Program-made: the position numbers and the translations under genes
Source of the DNA: Dyella_D sp052115385
Lineage (GTDB): Bacteria; Pseudomonadota; Gammaproteobacteria; Xanthomonadales; Rhodanobacteraceae
Direction: 5' to 3'
Assembly (NCBI RefSeq): GCF_052115385.1
Contig: NZ_JBFRGP010000004.1
Location: 310,001-374,000 of the forward strand
DNA: 64,000 bases
The notes under the pieces: generated by a model
The model's input: only the letters and a program-made list of their open reading frames with translations
What the model was told of the DNA's origin: nothing
Database searches by the model: none
Shown: one piece after another, positions 15,607 through 23,714 of the stretch
Position numbering within the stretch: position 1 is the stretch's first letter
Layout: every line of letters starts with the position of its first letter

Positions 15607-16502
15607 GCGAGCCCGTTCCAGTGCAGGGCGCCGTCGATCACCGTGTTCGTACGGCCGCCGATCCATACCGTGCCGTCGATGATGCGCACGCGCAGGCTGG
15701 CGTCGTGGCCGATCTCGCGGCCCTGGCTCACCGTATAGCCGGCGGCCAGCGGGCCGTGCGGCTCGGCGTGGGCGATATAGGCGGCGATCAAGCCGTTGGC
15801 GGCGCCGGAAGCCGGGTCTTCGACGATGCCGACACCGGCGGGGAAGGCGCGGACCACCAGCTGGTAATCCGCCAGCTGGTAATCCGGATGCGCGGCGCGG
15901 GCGAACGCGCACAGGCCCAGGCTGTCGGTGGCGCGGGCCAGCGCGCCGATGGCGGCGTGGTCCGGCTGCCAGGCGCGCAGGCTGGCTTCGTCGGCGCATT
16001 CGGCCAGCCACCAGTGGCGGCCGCCGGCGACGTAGGCGGGCGGCAGCGCGCCGAGCCCGATGCCGGACAACGCCGCGGCGAGCAGCGGGTGCGCGTCGGT
16101 GCCGGTCTTTTCGACCGTGGCCTGCGGTGATTGCAACAGCAACTGTCGCGTGTCGCCCGCACCTTCGATGCGGATCGGCAGCACGCCGGCGCCGCATTCC
16201 TGCCACAGCACGCCGTCGCGCGGCGTGGCCAGGCCGCATTCGAGCACCGCATGCGCGCTGCCGATGCTGGGATGGCCGGCAAAGGGGATTTCCTTGTGCG
16301 GAGTGAAGATGCGCACGCGGTAGCTGGCGTCCGGCGTCGACGGCGGCAGCAGGAAGGTGGTCTCGACCAGGTCGGTCCAGCGGGCGAAACGTTGCATCTG
16401 CGCATCGCTCCAGCCGGTGGCGTCGGTGACGACGCCGAGGTGGTTGCCGCCGCCGTGGGCAGCGGCAAAGACGTCCAGATGCAGATAGCGGATGGGGGGC
16501 AT
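15603..16502 (-). CDS. PhzF-family isomerase/epimerase-like protein
   Basis: 299 residues. N-terminal LHLDVFAAAHGGGNHLGVV and WTDLVETTFLLPPS with the catalytic Glu of PhzF-like enzymes, then IFTPHKEIPFAGHPSIGSAHA, and the second half GIVEDPASGAANGLIAAYIA and VSQGREIGHDASL, the paired motifs of the diaminopimelate-epimerase fold. The substrate of non-phenazine members is generally unknown, and no phenazine genes are nearby. Start ATG (MPPIRYLHLDVF) gives typical length. Coupled to the DUF188 gene downstream; divergent from the rhomboid gene. Confidence 0.9.
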   Translation of the reverse strand: MPPIRYLHLDVFAAAHGGGNHLGVVTDATGWSDAQMQRFARWTDLVETTFLLPPSTPDASYRVRIFTPHKEIPFAGHPSIGSAHAVLECGLATPRDGVLWQECGAGVLPIRIEGAGDTRQLLLQSPQATVEKTGTDAHPLLAAALSGIGLGALPPAYVAGGRHWWLAECADEASLRAWQPDHAAIGALARATDSLGLCAFARAAHPDYQLADYQLVVRAFPAGVGIVEDPASGAANGLIAAYIAHAEPHGPLAAGYTVSQGREIGHDASLRVRIIDGTVWIGGRTNTVIDGALHWNGLA

Positions 16503-16652
16503 GAGGGCAAGCGTGTGGCGGGGAAGAAGCGCGTAGCCGCGCATCATACGTCGCCGGGGGCCGCGAGGGCGAGGTCGGCGCCGCCCTGGTGACAAGCGTG
16601 CGCCCGCCCGCCAAGATGCGCGCTTTGCCGTACCCGCGCACGGAAACCGTAC

Positions 16653-17258
16653 ATGCTGATCACCCTGCTCATCATCGCAGTCACCTGCATCGTGTCCTTT
16701 ATCGCGTTGAACAACGCGCGCCTGCTGGACGATCTGATCCTGTGGCCGCCGGCGATCGAGAAGAAGAAGGAATACCACCGGCTGGTGACCTACGGCTTCA
16801 TCCACGCCGACTTCTTCCACCTGCTGTTCAACATGATCACGCTGTTCTTCTTCGGCCGCGCGATGGAGCCGATCTACACCGCCTACATGGGCACGATGGG
16901 CTTCCTGCTGTTCTATGTCGGCGCGCTGGTGGTTTCGATCCTGCCGACCTATATCGCCAACCGGCACAACGCCAGGTACCGCAGCCTGGGTGCGTCCGGC
17001 GCGGTATCGGCGGTGCTGTTCGCCTTTATCCTGGTGGCGCCGTGGGCGCGCATCGGGGTGTTCTTCGTGCCGATGCCGGCGATCGTCTACGCGGTGCTGT
17101 ACGTGGCCTATTCGATCTGGATGGACCGCCACGGCCAGGACAACGTCAATCACAGCGCGCATCTGTGGGGTGCGGCGTATGGGGTGGCCTTCACCCTGAT
17201 CATGAAGCCGGACCTGATCTCACACTTCCTTAGCGAACTGGCGCGGCCGCGTTTCTGA
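16653..17258 (+). CDS. Rhomboid-family intramembrane serine protease
   Basis: 201 residues and about six membrane segments. HADFFHLLFNMITLFFFGRAME is the conserved H-x2-HLxxNM region; the catalytic serine is in GASGAVSAVLFAF and the catalytic histidine in NHSAHLWGAAYG. Rhomboids cut transmembrane substrates within the inner membrane. Lone gene between phzF-like (divergent) and a lipoprotein. Substrate unknown. Confidence 0.92.
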   Translation: MLITLLIIAVTCIVSFIALNNARLLDDLILWPPAIEKKKEYHRLVTYGFIHADFFHLLFNMITLFFFGRAMEPIYTAYMGTMGFLLFYVGALVVSILPTYIANRHNARYRSLGASGAVSAVLFAFILVAPWARIGVFFVPMPAIVYAVLYVAYSIWMDRHGQDNVNHSAHLWGAAYGVAFTLIMKPDLISHFLSELARPRF

Positions 17259-17364
17259 ACGCGGCGGACCCGGACTGAAACGCCACCGGGCAGGGGGCAT
17301 TTCCGCTCAGTGCGCATTCAACGCAGCGGGCCTAGCGTGGCGCCATCAACCCCCGAGGTGCGCC

Positions 17365-17757
17365 ATGAAACGCCTGCTAGCCGGCCTGACCCTGGTCGCC
17401 GCCACCGCGGCCCTGTCGGGTTGTTACTACGATCCGGGCTATAGCTACGTCCGCAGTTCCAGCTATGTGGGCGACGCCTATTACGGCTCCGGACGCACGG
17501 TGGTCTACGACGACGGCTATTACGCGCCGGCCTATCCCAGCTACTACAGCGGCGGCTACTACGGCTGCTGCTACGCCCCGCCGGTGACGGTGGGCATCAG
17601 CGGCGTGTGGTACGGCGGCGGTTCGCGCTGGCACGATCGCGGCGGCCGCTACTACCGCGGCGGTGGTGGCAACTGGCGCGGCGGCAACTGGAGCGGGCAT
17701 CGCGGCAACTGGAGCGGCGGCCGCGGCGGTCACTCCTGGAGCGGTCACGGCCGCTGA
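17365..17757 (+). CDS. Tyr/Gly-rich lipoprotein of unknown function
   Basis: 130 residues. Lipoprotein signal ending in lipobox LSGC (Cys about residue 20), then a region with many Tyr (YYDPGYSYVRSSSYVGDAYYGSG) and a C-terminal half rich in Gly, Arg, Trp and His (GGGGNWRGGNWSGHRGNWSGG). Low complexity, no enzyme motif. Similar proteins are found in Xanthomonadales with no known role; a surface or periplasmic structural role is a guess. Confidence 0.75.
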   Translation: MKRLLAGLTLVAATAALSGCYYDPGYSYVRSSSYVGDAYYGSGRTVVYDDGYYAPAYPSYYSGGYYGCCYAPPVTVGISGVWYGGGSRWHDRGGRYYRGGGGNWRGGNWSGHRGNWSGGRGGHSWSGHGR

Positions 17758-17800
17758 GCCCGCCCTGGCCGGCTGAGGGCCGGCCCGGCACAATCGCCGG

Positions 17801-18898
17801 ATGAGCTATCCGGGCAAGCGCTTGCCGCAACGACTCAACAGGCTCATCGCCCTCGCGGCGGTGGGCCTTTTGCTATCCGCCTGCGGCGGGCTGCGCTACT
17901 ACGCCCACGTGGCGCATGGACAAAGCCAGCTGCTGCTGCACCAGCGCGCGGTGCAGCAGGTGATTGCCGACCCGGCGACCCAGCCCGCCCTGGCCAGGCG
18001 CCTGGAGCTGGCGCAGCAGGCGCGCCGCTTCGCCACGCTGAAGCTGGGGCTGCCGGATAACCGCAGCTATACCCGTTACGTCGAACTCGGCCGCCCCTAC
18101 GTGGTGTGGAACGTGTTCGCCACCCCGCGCTATTCGGTGGATGCGGTGCGGCACTGCTTTCCGATCGCCGGCTGCGTGGCCTACCGCGGCTATTTCGACG
18201 AGGCCAGGGCCAAGGGCGAGGCCGCGCGCATGAAAGGCGAGGGCGACGACGTCTATGTCGGCGGCGTCTCCGCCTATTCCACCCTGGGCTGGTTCGCCGA
18301 CCCCATCCTCAGCAGCATGCTGCGCTGGGACGACGATGAGCTGGCCGGCACCATCTTCCACGAGCTGGCGCACCAGCGGCTGTATGTGCAGGACGACAGC
18401 GCTTTCAACGAATCCTTCGCCAGCTTCGTGCAGGAGCAGGGCCTGAAGGAGTGGCGTGCCTCGCGCGATCTGCCGCCGCTGCTGGGACGGGACCAGGCCG
18501 AGGACGACGGTTTCACCAGGCTGGTGCTGGAGCTGCGCGACCGTCTGCGCCAGGCCTATGCCAATGGCGGCGACGAGGCCGCGCTGGAGGCGGCCAAGCA
18601 GGCGCAGATCGCCGCGTTCCGCGAGCGCTATCGCCAATGGCGCGAAACGAACTGGCCCAGCGATCACCGCTACGACGCGTGGGTGGCGGCGCCGATCAAC
18701 AATGCGCGCCTGCTGCCGTTCGGCTTGTACGACCAGTGGAAGCCGGCTTTTGCGGCCTTGTTCCGCGCGTCGGAAGGGCAGTGGCCGCTGTTCTACGCCG
18801 ACGTGCGCCGGCTGGCGCAGTTGCCGAAGGAAGACCGCGATCGCGAGCTGCGGCGTCTTGCCGCCACGGTGGCCGTTGCACCGGCCCCGCAAGCCTAG
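17801..18898 (+). CDS. Predicted zinc aminopeptidase lipoprotein (DUF2265)
   Basis: 365 residues. Lipoprotein signal with LLLSAC near residue 27. The zinc-binding motif is TIFHELAHQRLYVQDDSAFNESFASFVQEQGL, where HELAH gives two ligands and the Glu of NES the third; this is the core of the predicted-aminopeptidase family (Pfam Aminopep). The C-terminal part has the family's PINNARLLPFGLY segment. Activity on real substrates has rarely been shown. Starts at ATG 17801, 43 bp after the Tyr/Gly-rich lipoprotein, so the two may be one operon. Confidence 0.85.
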   Translation: MSYPGKRLPQRLNRLIALAAVGLLLSACGGLRYYAHVAHGQSQLLLHQRAVQQVIADPATQPALARRLELAQQARRFATLKLGLPDNRSYTRYVELGRPYVVWNVFATPRYSVDAVRHCFPIAGCVAYRGYFDEARAKGEAARMKGEGDDVYVGGVSAYSTLGWFADPILSSMLRWDDDELAGTIFHELAHQRLYVQDDSAFNESFASFVQEQGLKEWRASRDLPPLLGRDQAEDDGFTRLVLELRDRLRQAYANGGDEAALEAAKQAQIAAFRERYRQWRETNWPSDHRYDAWVAAPINNARLLPFGLYDQWKPAFAALFRASEGQWPLFYADVRRLAQLPKEDRDRELRRLAATVAVAPAPQA

Positions 18899-18930
18899 AT
18901 CGTTCCTAAAAAGAAACGCTGTGTTGCCGT

Positions 18931-18948
18931 TTGGACGTCCAGACGGCC
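18931..18948 (+). promoter_or_regulatory. Tandem MetJ-box-like sites before the DAACS symporter
   Basis: GGACGTCC (18933-18940) directly followed by AGACGGCC (18941-18948); each matches the MetJ consensus AGACGTCT at six of eight positions, with no gap. A closely similar pair, AGCCGTCC-ATACGGCC, lies before metQ at 23662-23677. It is 46 bp upstream of the chosen start codon. Identity of the regulator is an inference. Confidence 0.45.
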
Positions 18949-18993
18949 ATTGCCGGTGTATGGTCGGGCCTTTCGCGTGGCTGGAGAAGGCTC

Positions 18994-20271
18994 TTGAAGC
19001 TGGTGTCCTGGTGGCTCGGTATCCGTTTCTGGAAGCGCGTGCTTGCGGGCTTCGTGCTGGGCGCGCTGGCCGGCTGGGCCTGCGGGCCGGGTGCGCTGGC
19101 GTGGTTCCAGCCGCTGGGCGAGGTGTATGTGGCGCTGATCAAGATGATCGCGGTGCCGCTGGTGTTCTTCGCCGTGGTCAACAGCGTCGCCAGCCTGCGC
19201 GGCGTGCAGCGCATGGCGGCGCTGGGCGGGCGCACCTTCCTGTGGTTCGCGGTGACCGCGGCGCTGGCGGTGGGCGTGGGGCTGCTGGTGGGCCATCTGA
19301 CCAACCCGGGGCTGGGCGTGGGGCAGCTGGCGATGGCCGCCGACTACAAGGTGCGCGAGCTGCCGTCGGCGGTGAAGGTGCTGCTTGACGTGGTGCCGAC
19401 CAACCCGTTCCGCGCCTTGTCCGAAGGCAAGATCCTCCAGGTGATCTTCTTTGCCGGCCTGCTCGGCCTGGCCCTGGTCAAGATCGGCGATAAGTCCGCG
19501 CGCCTGCGCGAGCTGTTCGGCGAGGCCAACGAAGCCATGATCCAGGTCACCCGCTTCGTGCTGGAGATGACCCCGATCGGCACCTTCGGCCTGATCGCCG
19601 CGCTGGTCGCCGGCTACGGTTTCGAGAAGCTGCTGCCGCTGGGCAAGTTCGTGCTGGCCCTGTATGCCGCCTGCGCGGTGCAGATCGTGCTGGTCTACGG
19701 CGGCCTGCTGCTGGCGCATGGGCTGAGCCCGCGCCGCTTCTTCCGCGGCGTGCTGCCGGCGATGCAGGTGGCTTTCACCTCGTCCTCCAGCTTCGCCTCG
19801 ATGCCGGTGGCGCTGCGCAGCGTGACGCAGAACCTGGGCGTGTCGCCGGCCTATGCCTCCTTCGCGGTACCGCTGGGCGCCAGTATCAAGATGGACGGCT
19901 GCGGCGCGATCTATCCGGCGATCAGCGCGATCTTCGTGGCGCAGTATTTCGGGCTGACGCTGGAGCCCGCGCAGTATTTCGTGATCCTGCTGGCCTCGGT
20001 GCTCGGTTCGTTCGGCACCGCCGGCGTGCCGGGCACGGCGACGGTGATGGTCACCCTGGTGCTCAGTTCGGCCGGCCTGCCGGTGGAGGGCATCGGCTAT
20101 CTGGTGGCGATCGACCGCGTGCTGGACATGATGCGCACCATGACCAATGTCACCGGCCAGATGCTGGTGCCGGTGCTGGTGGCGCGCGAGCAGGGGCTGC
20201 TGGATATGGACGTCTATTTGGGCGAGGCCGCGCCGGCCGGCTTGCCCGCCGGACAGGAGCCCGCGCGCTGA
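18994..20271 (+). CDS. Dicarboxylate/amino acid:cation symporter (DAACS family)
   Basis: 425 residues. MIAVPLVFFAVVNSVASL, FTSSSSFASMPVAL (serine-rich hairpin HP1), FAVPLGASIKMDGCGAIYPAISAIFVAQ (TM7 NMDGT-like) and GTAGVPGTATVMVTLVLSSAGLP (HP2) are the defining elements of GltP/GltPh-type sodium- or proton-coupled carriers. The start is TTG 18994, with GGAGAAGG six bases upstream; an earlier start would lie inside the MetJ-like operator. The operator suggests transport of a sulfur amino acid, as in TcyP-type cystine symporters, rather than glutamate; this is inference. Ends 1 bp from the convergent cytochrome gene. Confidence 0.9.
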   Translation: MKLVSWWLGIRFWKRVLAGFVLGALAGWACGPGALAWFQPLGEVYVALIKMIAVPLVFFAVVNSVASLRGVQRMAALGGRTFLWFAVTAALAVGVGLLVGHLTNPGLGVGQLAMAADYKVRELPSAVKVLLDVVPTNPFRALSEGKILQVIFFAGLLGLALVKIGDKSARLRELFGEANEAMIQVTRFVLEMTPIGTFGLIAALVAGYGFEKLLPLGKFVLALYAACAVQIVLVYGGLLLAHGLSPRRFFRGVLPAMQVAFTSSSSFASMPVALRSVTQNLGVSPAYASFAVPLGASIKMDGCGAIYPAISAIFVAQYFGLTLEPAQYFVILLASVLGSFGTAGVPGTATVMVTLVLSSAGLPVEGIGYLVAIDRVLDMMRTMTNVTGQMLVPVLVAREQGLLDMDVYLGEAAPAGLPAGQEPAR

Positions 20272-20272
20272 C

Positions 20273-21088
20273 TCAGGGGCCGCGCTTGCGCCCGGCCATG
20301 TGGCGCAGGTAGGCGAACAAGGTGTCCAGGTCGGCGTCGCTCAGCACCTTGGCATCGAAGCCCGGCATCTTCGCCTGCGGCCAGTGGCGCAGCGCCTGCG
20401 GGTTGCGCACATAGGCGCGCAGCAGGTCGGCGCGCAGGTATTCGGTGGGGTTGTAGGGCAGGTTGAGGTCCGGCCCCAGTTTGGCGTCGCCCTGGCCGTT
20501 GAGGGTGTGGCAGGCCAGGCAGATGCGCTGGAACACCTCGAAGCCGCGCCGCTCCGGGCTGCCGGCGGCCAGGGCCGGATCGGGCGCCATGGCGGGGAAG
20601 CGCGCGGCCACCGCGTCCAGCTTGCGGATCGCAGCCAACTGGTACGGCCATTGTTCCGGATTGATGCCGCCGGCCTCCGGCTGGGTCCACACGACGTAGA
20701 ACGGCCCGGCGCCCTGGGTCTTGCCGGGCAGGGCGGGCCAGGGCAGGTGGGTGTCCTCAATGGCCAGCCAGGCCTGCGCGCCATGTCCGTCCAGGATCAG
20801 CGCAGCCGGCACTTCGGCGGCAAAGCCGTCGTTGGCGACGAACTGCAGATGGTCGCCCGCCGCCGCCCCGGCCAGCAGCGCCTTCAGCGGCACGGCGCGG
20901 TAGCGCATGGTGCGGCGGTAGGCCACGTCCTGCGGGATCTCGATGCTGCGCGCATCCGGGCGGGCCGCGAGCTGGCTGCTGTCCAGCGTCTTCGCGCCAT
21001 GGCCCAGGTCGATCTTCAGCTCGGCCGCACCCGCCGGCAGGGCAAGCAGCAGGGCGAGCAGGCACAGGCGGCGCAGCAGCAGGGGCAT
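20273..21088 (-). CDS. Secreted protein with molybdopterin-like domain and C-terminal cytochrome c
   Basis: 271 residues. A signal peptide (LLLRRLCLLALLLALPAGAAE) is followed by about 130 residues with sulfite-oxidase-like segments (VPLKALLAGAAAGDHLQFVANDGFAAEVPAALIL), then a class I cytochrome c with heme motif CLACH and a distal Met in AKMPGFDAK. Fused architecture suggests a periplasmic electron-transfer protein. The first domain lacks an obvious Mo-cofactor Cys, so it may be a non-catalytic relative. Start MPLLLRR; an upstream extension would pass through the G11 tract. Function not known. Confidence 0.75.
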   Translation of the reverse strand: MPLLLRRLCLLALLLALPAGAAELKIDLGHGAKTLDSSQLAARPDARSIEIPQDVAYRRTMRYRAVPLKALLAGAAAGDHLQFVANDGFAAEVPAALILDGHGAQAWLAIEDTHLPWPALPGKTQGAGPFYVVWTQPEAGGINPEQWPYQLAAIRKLDAVAARFPAMAPDPALAAGSPERRGFEVFQRICLACHTLNGQGDAKLGPDLNLPYNPTEYLRADLLRAYVRNPQALRHWPQAKMPGFDAKVLSDADLDTLFAYLRHMAGRKRGP

Positions 21089-21104
21089 GGCGGGGGTTCT
21101 TCCC

Positions 21105-21115
21105 GGGGGGGGGGG
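21105..21115. repeat. Homopolymeric G11 tract (poly-C on the cytochrome strand)
   Basis: Eleven consecutive G residues in the 5' region of the cytochrome c gene, 17-27 bp before its ATG. Tracts of this length are prone to slippage and can change promoter or ribosome-site spacing. Confidence 0.85.
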
Positions 21116-21335
21116 CGAGCGGGGCATTGTGGCATGTGCCCCGGGCGCGCCATGGCCAGCGGGAACCGATGGTTTGCGGCGGAAACCAGATCCCGGATTT
21201 TGCCCGGGTTTCCCGAAGCTGGCGGAAACCTGAACCGATCTAAATTCGCACTTGAACTATGTCCGGACCGACCGCACTAACCATTCGTATCGCCGTGAGG
21301 CGAAATGAGATGGGGCAGCAGATCGCACCATCGGG

Positions 21336-21424
21336 GGCCGCCTCGGTTTCTCCCCCTCTTTGTAGAGGACGGCCTGACAAGACCCCGGTAGCTACTCCCC
21401 TGGCTACCGGGGTTTTCATTTTTC
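21336..21424 (+). ncRNA. Candidate pncB leader RNA or small RNA ending in an intrinsic terminator
   Basis: Hairpin 1 pairs GGCCGCCTC (21336-21344) with GAGG-A-CGGCC (21365-21374). Hairpin 2 is a perfect 10-bp stem CCCCGGTAGC (21383-21392) with GCTACCGGGG (21403-21412) followed by TTTTCATTTTT. There is no rightward gene upstream for this terminator to serve because the left neighbour is divergent. So the RNA is either a regulated pncB leader or an independent small RNA. The 5' end is not determined and may lie near 21240. Confidence 0.55.
21382..21424 (+). terminator. Intrinsic terminator upstream of pncB
   Basis: Ten-base perfect stem, ten-base loop, and a T-rich tail (TTTTCATTTTT), lying 94 bp before the pncB start codon. 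Confidence 0.85.
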
Positions 21425-21517
21425 CGGCTCATGCAAAGCTTCCGGGCTCGCGTTCCGACGCGACCCACGGGGATAATCGCGAACGGCTCGCGCCGCTCTT
21501 CCCCCGCCGGATCCCCG

Positions 21518-22711
21518 ATGATCATCCGCTCCCTGCTCGACACCGACCTGTACAAGTTCTCCATGATGCAGGTGGTGCTGCACCACTATCCGGCTGCCCA
21601 GGTCGAATACCGCTTCAAGTGCCGCAACCCGGGCATCGACCTGGTGCCGTACATTGAGCAGATCCGTGCCGAACTCGCCGCGCTGTGCAGCCTGCGCTTC
21701 AGCGAGGAAGAGCTGGACTACCTGCGCTCATGGCGCTTCATCAAGAGCGACTTCGTCGATTTTCTCGGGCTGTTCCAGCTCAATGCGAAATACGTGAGCA
21801 TCGAGCCGGCGGCCAGCGGCAACGGCGAGATCGAGATCCGCATCGTGGGGCCGTGGCTGCACACCATCCTGTTCGAAGTGCCGCTGCTGGCCATCGTCAA
21901 CGAGGTCTACTTCCGCAACACCGCTCCCGGCCTGGACCTGACCGAAGGGCGTCGCCGCCTGCGCGACAAGATCGCCCTGCTGCGCGACACGCCCGGCTAC
22001 GAAGGCTGCCGCATCGCCGACTACGGCACGCGCCGCCGCTACTCGCGCGAATGGCACGCCGAAGTGGCGCAGGAGCTGCGCGACGGGCTGGGGCCGAAGC
22101 TGGCCGGCACCAGCAACGTGTGGCTGGCCTGGAAGCTGGGCCTGACCCCGCTGGGCACGCTGGCGCACGAATACCTGCAGGCGCACCAGGCGCTGGGTCC
22201 GCGCCTGCGCGATTCGCAGGTGGCGGCGCTGGAGACCTGGGCCAGGGAATACCGCGGCGACTTAGGCATAGCGCTGTCCGACGTCTACGGCCTCAATGCC
22301 TTCCTGCGCGATTTCGACATGTACTTCTGCAAGCTGTTCGACGGCACCCGGCACGACTCCGGCGATCCGTTCGCCTGGGGCGAGCGCGTACTGGCGCATT
22401 ACCGCGCCAACCGCCTCGACCCGAGCAGCAAGGTGCTGGTCTTCAGCGACGGCCTGGATATCCCCAAGGTGATGCAGCTGTACGCACACTTCCGCGGCCG
22501 CTGCCTGCTGGCCTTCGGCGTGGGCACCAACCTCACCAACGACGTCGGCCCGAAGCCGCTGAACATCGTGATCAAGATGGTCCGCTGCAACGGCCAGCCG
22601 GTCGCCAAGCTCAGCGATTCGCCGGGCAAGAACATGTGCGAGGACAAGGCCTACGTGGCCTATCTGCGGCAGGTGTTCGAGATTCCCTTGCCGGATGAAG
22701 AAGCTGCCTGA
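21518..22711 (+). CDS. pncB: Nicotinate phosphoribosyltransferase
   Basis: 397 residues. Converts nicotinate, PRPP and ATP to nicotinate mononucleotide in NAD salvage. LDTDLYKFSMMQVVLHHYP at the N-terminus, EVPLLAIVNEVYF, the phosphorylated-histidine region GTLAHEYLQAHQAL, FDGTRHDSGDPFAWGER and GVGTNLTNDVG are all diagnostic. Start is the ATG giving MIIRSLLDTD, which aligns with the family; an earlier ATG adds 29 unrelated residues. Expression may be set by the terminator-containing leader upstream. The cinA/pncC gene near 61800 would feed the same pathway by producing NaMN. Confidence 0.96.
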   Translation: MIIRSLLDTDLYKFSMMQVVLHHYPAAQVEYRFKCRNPGIDLVPYIEQIRAELAALCSLRFSEEELDYLRSWRFIKSDFVDFLGLFQLNAKYVSIEPAASGNGEIEIRIVGPWLHTILFEVPLLAIVNEVYFRNTAPGLDLTEGRRRLRDKIALLRDTPGYEGCRIADYGTRRRYSREWHAEVAQELRDGLGPKLAGTSNVWLAWKLGLTPLGTLAHEYLQAHQALGPRLRDSQVAALETWAREYRGDLGIALSDVYGLNAFLRDFDMYFCKLFDGTRHDSGDPFAWGERVLAHYRANRLDPSSKVLVFSDGLDIPKVMQLYAHFRGRCLLAFGVGTNLTNDVGPKPLNIVIKMVRCNGQPVAKLSDSPGKNMCEDKAYVAYLRQVFEIPLPDEEAA

Positions 22712-22735
22712 GAGACAGGTTGCGGTTCGCCACAC

Positions 22736-22769
22736 GCTCGTCATTCCGGCCTGCGCCGGAATGACGAGC
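22736..22769. repeat. Perfect 15-bp-arm inverted repeat, family 2
   Basis: GCTCGTCATTCCGGC, four-base spacer CTGC, then its exact reverse complement. The related units at 40893-40926 and 41000-41027 share CGTCAT(T/C)CCGGC. Located between the convergent pncB and metQ genes. Confidence 0.9.
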
Positions 22770-22804
22770 AAAAAAAACGCCGGGCGATGCCCGGCGTTTT
22801 TTGT
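22770..22804. terminator. Bidirectional terminator between pncB and metQ
   Basis: Stem AACGCCGGGC / GCCCGGCGTT with A-run on the left and T-run on the right, so it can stop transcription from both convergent genes. Confidence 0.92.
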
Positions 22805-22822
22805 TGATGCGGAAGAAAAAGC

Positions 22823-23626
22823 TCAGAACGCCGGCAACACCGCACCCTGGTATTTCTGCTCGATGAACGCCTTCACCTCGGGGCTGTTCAGCGCCTTGGC
22901 CAGCTTCTGCACGCGCGGGTCGTCCTTGTTGTCGGGACGGCCGACCAGGTAGTTCACGTACGGCGAATCCTTGCCTTCGATCAGCAGTGCGTCCTTGGTC
23001 GGATTGAGGCCGGCCGCCAGCGCGTAGTTGGTGTTGATCAGGGCCAGGTCCACCTCGTCCAGCGTGCGCGGCAGCATCGCCGCCTCGAGCTCGCGGAACT
23101 TCAGGTGCTTCGGGTTGGCGGTGATGTCCTTCTGCGTGGCCAGCTCGTCGTTCGGGTCCTTCAGCGTGATGATCCCGTGGCGCGCCAGCAGGAGCAGGGC
23201 GCGGCTGTTGTTGCTGGGGTCGTTCGGCAGGGTGACGGTGGCGCCGTCGGGCAGTTCGGCGATGTTCTTGAGCTTGCGCGAGTAGGCGCCGAACGGCTCG
23301 ATGTGCACGCCGGTGACGATGGTCAGCTGGGTGCCGCGCTGGCGGTTGAATTCGTCCAGGTAGGGCTTGGTCTGGAAGTAATTCAGGTCGATCGCCTTCT
23401 CGGCCACCTGGGTGTTCGGCTGCACGTAGTCGGCGAACACCTTGATTTCCAGCTCCACGCCTTCTTTGGCCAGCAGCGGCTTGACCTGCTTGAGGATCTC
23501 CGCGTGCGGCACGGCGGTGGCGGCGACGATCAGCTTCTGGCTGCCGCTGGAAGCGTCGCCGGAACCGGAGGACGAGCAGCCGGCCAGCGCGAGCAGGGCG
23601 GCGAGGGCGACGAGCAGCTTCTTCAT
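22823..23626 (-). CDS. metQ: Methionine ABC transporter, substrate-binding lipoprotein
   Basis: 267 residues. Lipoprotein signal with lipobox LAGC (Cys17). The NlpA/MetQ family body begins KLIVAATAVPHAEILKQVKPLLAKEG and contains DYVQPNTQVAEKAIDLNYFQTKPYLDEF and VTLPNDPSNNSRALLLLARHGIITLK. MetQ delivers methionine to MetNI on the outside of the inner membrane. It is the last gene of metN-metI-metQ. An 88-bp gap after metI holds a MetJ-box-like pair at 23662-23677, so metQ may have its own promoter. Ends at a strong bidirectional terminator. Confidence 0.95.
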   Translation of the reverse strand: MKKLLVALAALLALAGCSSSGSGDASSGSQKLIVAATAVPHAEILKQVKPLLAKEGVELEIKVFADYVQPNTQVAEKAIDLNYFQTKPYLDEFNRQRGTQLTIVTGVHIEPFGAYSRKLKNIAELPDGATVTLPNDPSNNSRALLLLARHGIITLKDPNDELATQKDITANPKHLKFRELEAAMLPRTLDEVDLALINTNYALAAGLNPTKDALLIEGKDSPYVNYLVGRPDNKDDPRVQKLAKALNSPEVKAFIEQKYQGAVLPAF

Positions 23627-23661
23627 GAGCGGTCAGGATCCTTGATGCGATGCACCAGAAT

Positions 23662-23677
23662 AGCCGTCCATACGGCC
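23662..23677 (-). promoter_or_regulatory. MetJ-box-like tandem site before metQ
   Basis: AGCCGTCC-ATACGGCC, matching the AGACGTCT octamer at six and five of eight positions. Twelve of fourteen bases agree with the site before the DAACS symporter (ACGTCCAGACGGCC versus CCGTCCATACGGCC). Lies 36-51 bp upstream of the metQ ATG. Confidence 0.42.
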
Positions 23678-23714
23678 GCTTGCAAAGCCGGCCGCCGGGC
23701 GGGTGTTTGCCCCG

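Larger units (their letters stand above)
21089..21517. other. Divergent intergenic region with homopolymer tract and leader/ncRNA candidate
   Basis: 429 bases between divergent cytochrome and pncB. A run of 11 G (21105-21115) lies about 17 bp before the cytochrome start codon. From about 21240 to 21424 the rightward strand has two stable hairpins, the second a textbook terminator, then 93 bases lead to pncB. Promoters could not be assigned. Confidence 0.5.
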
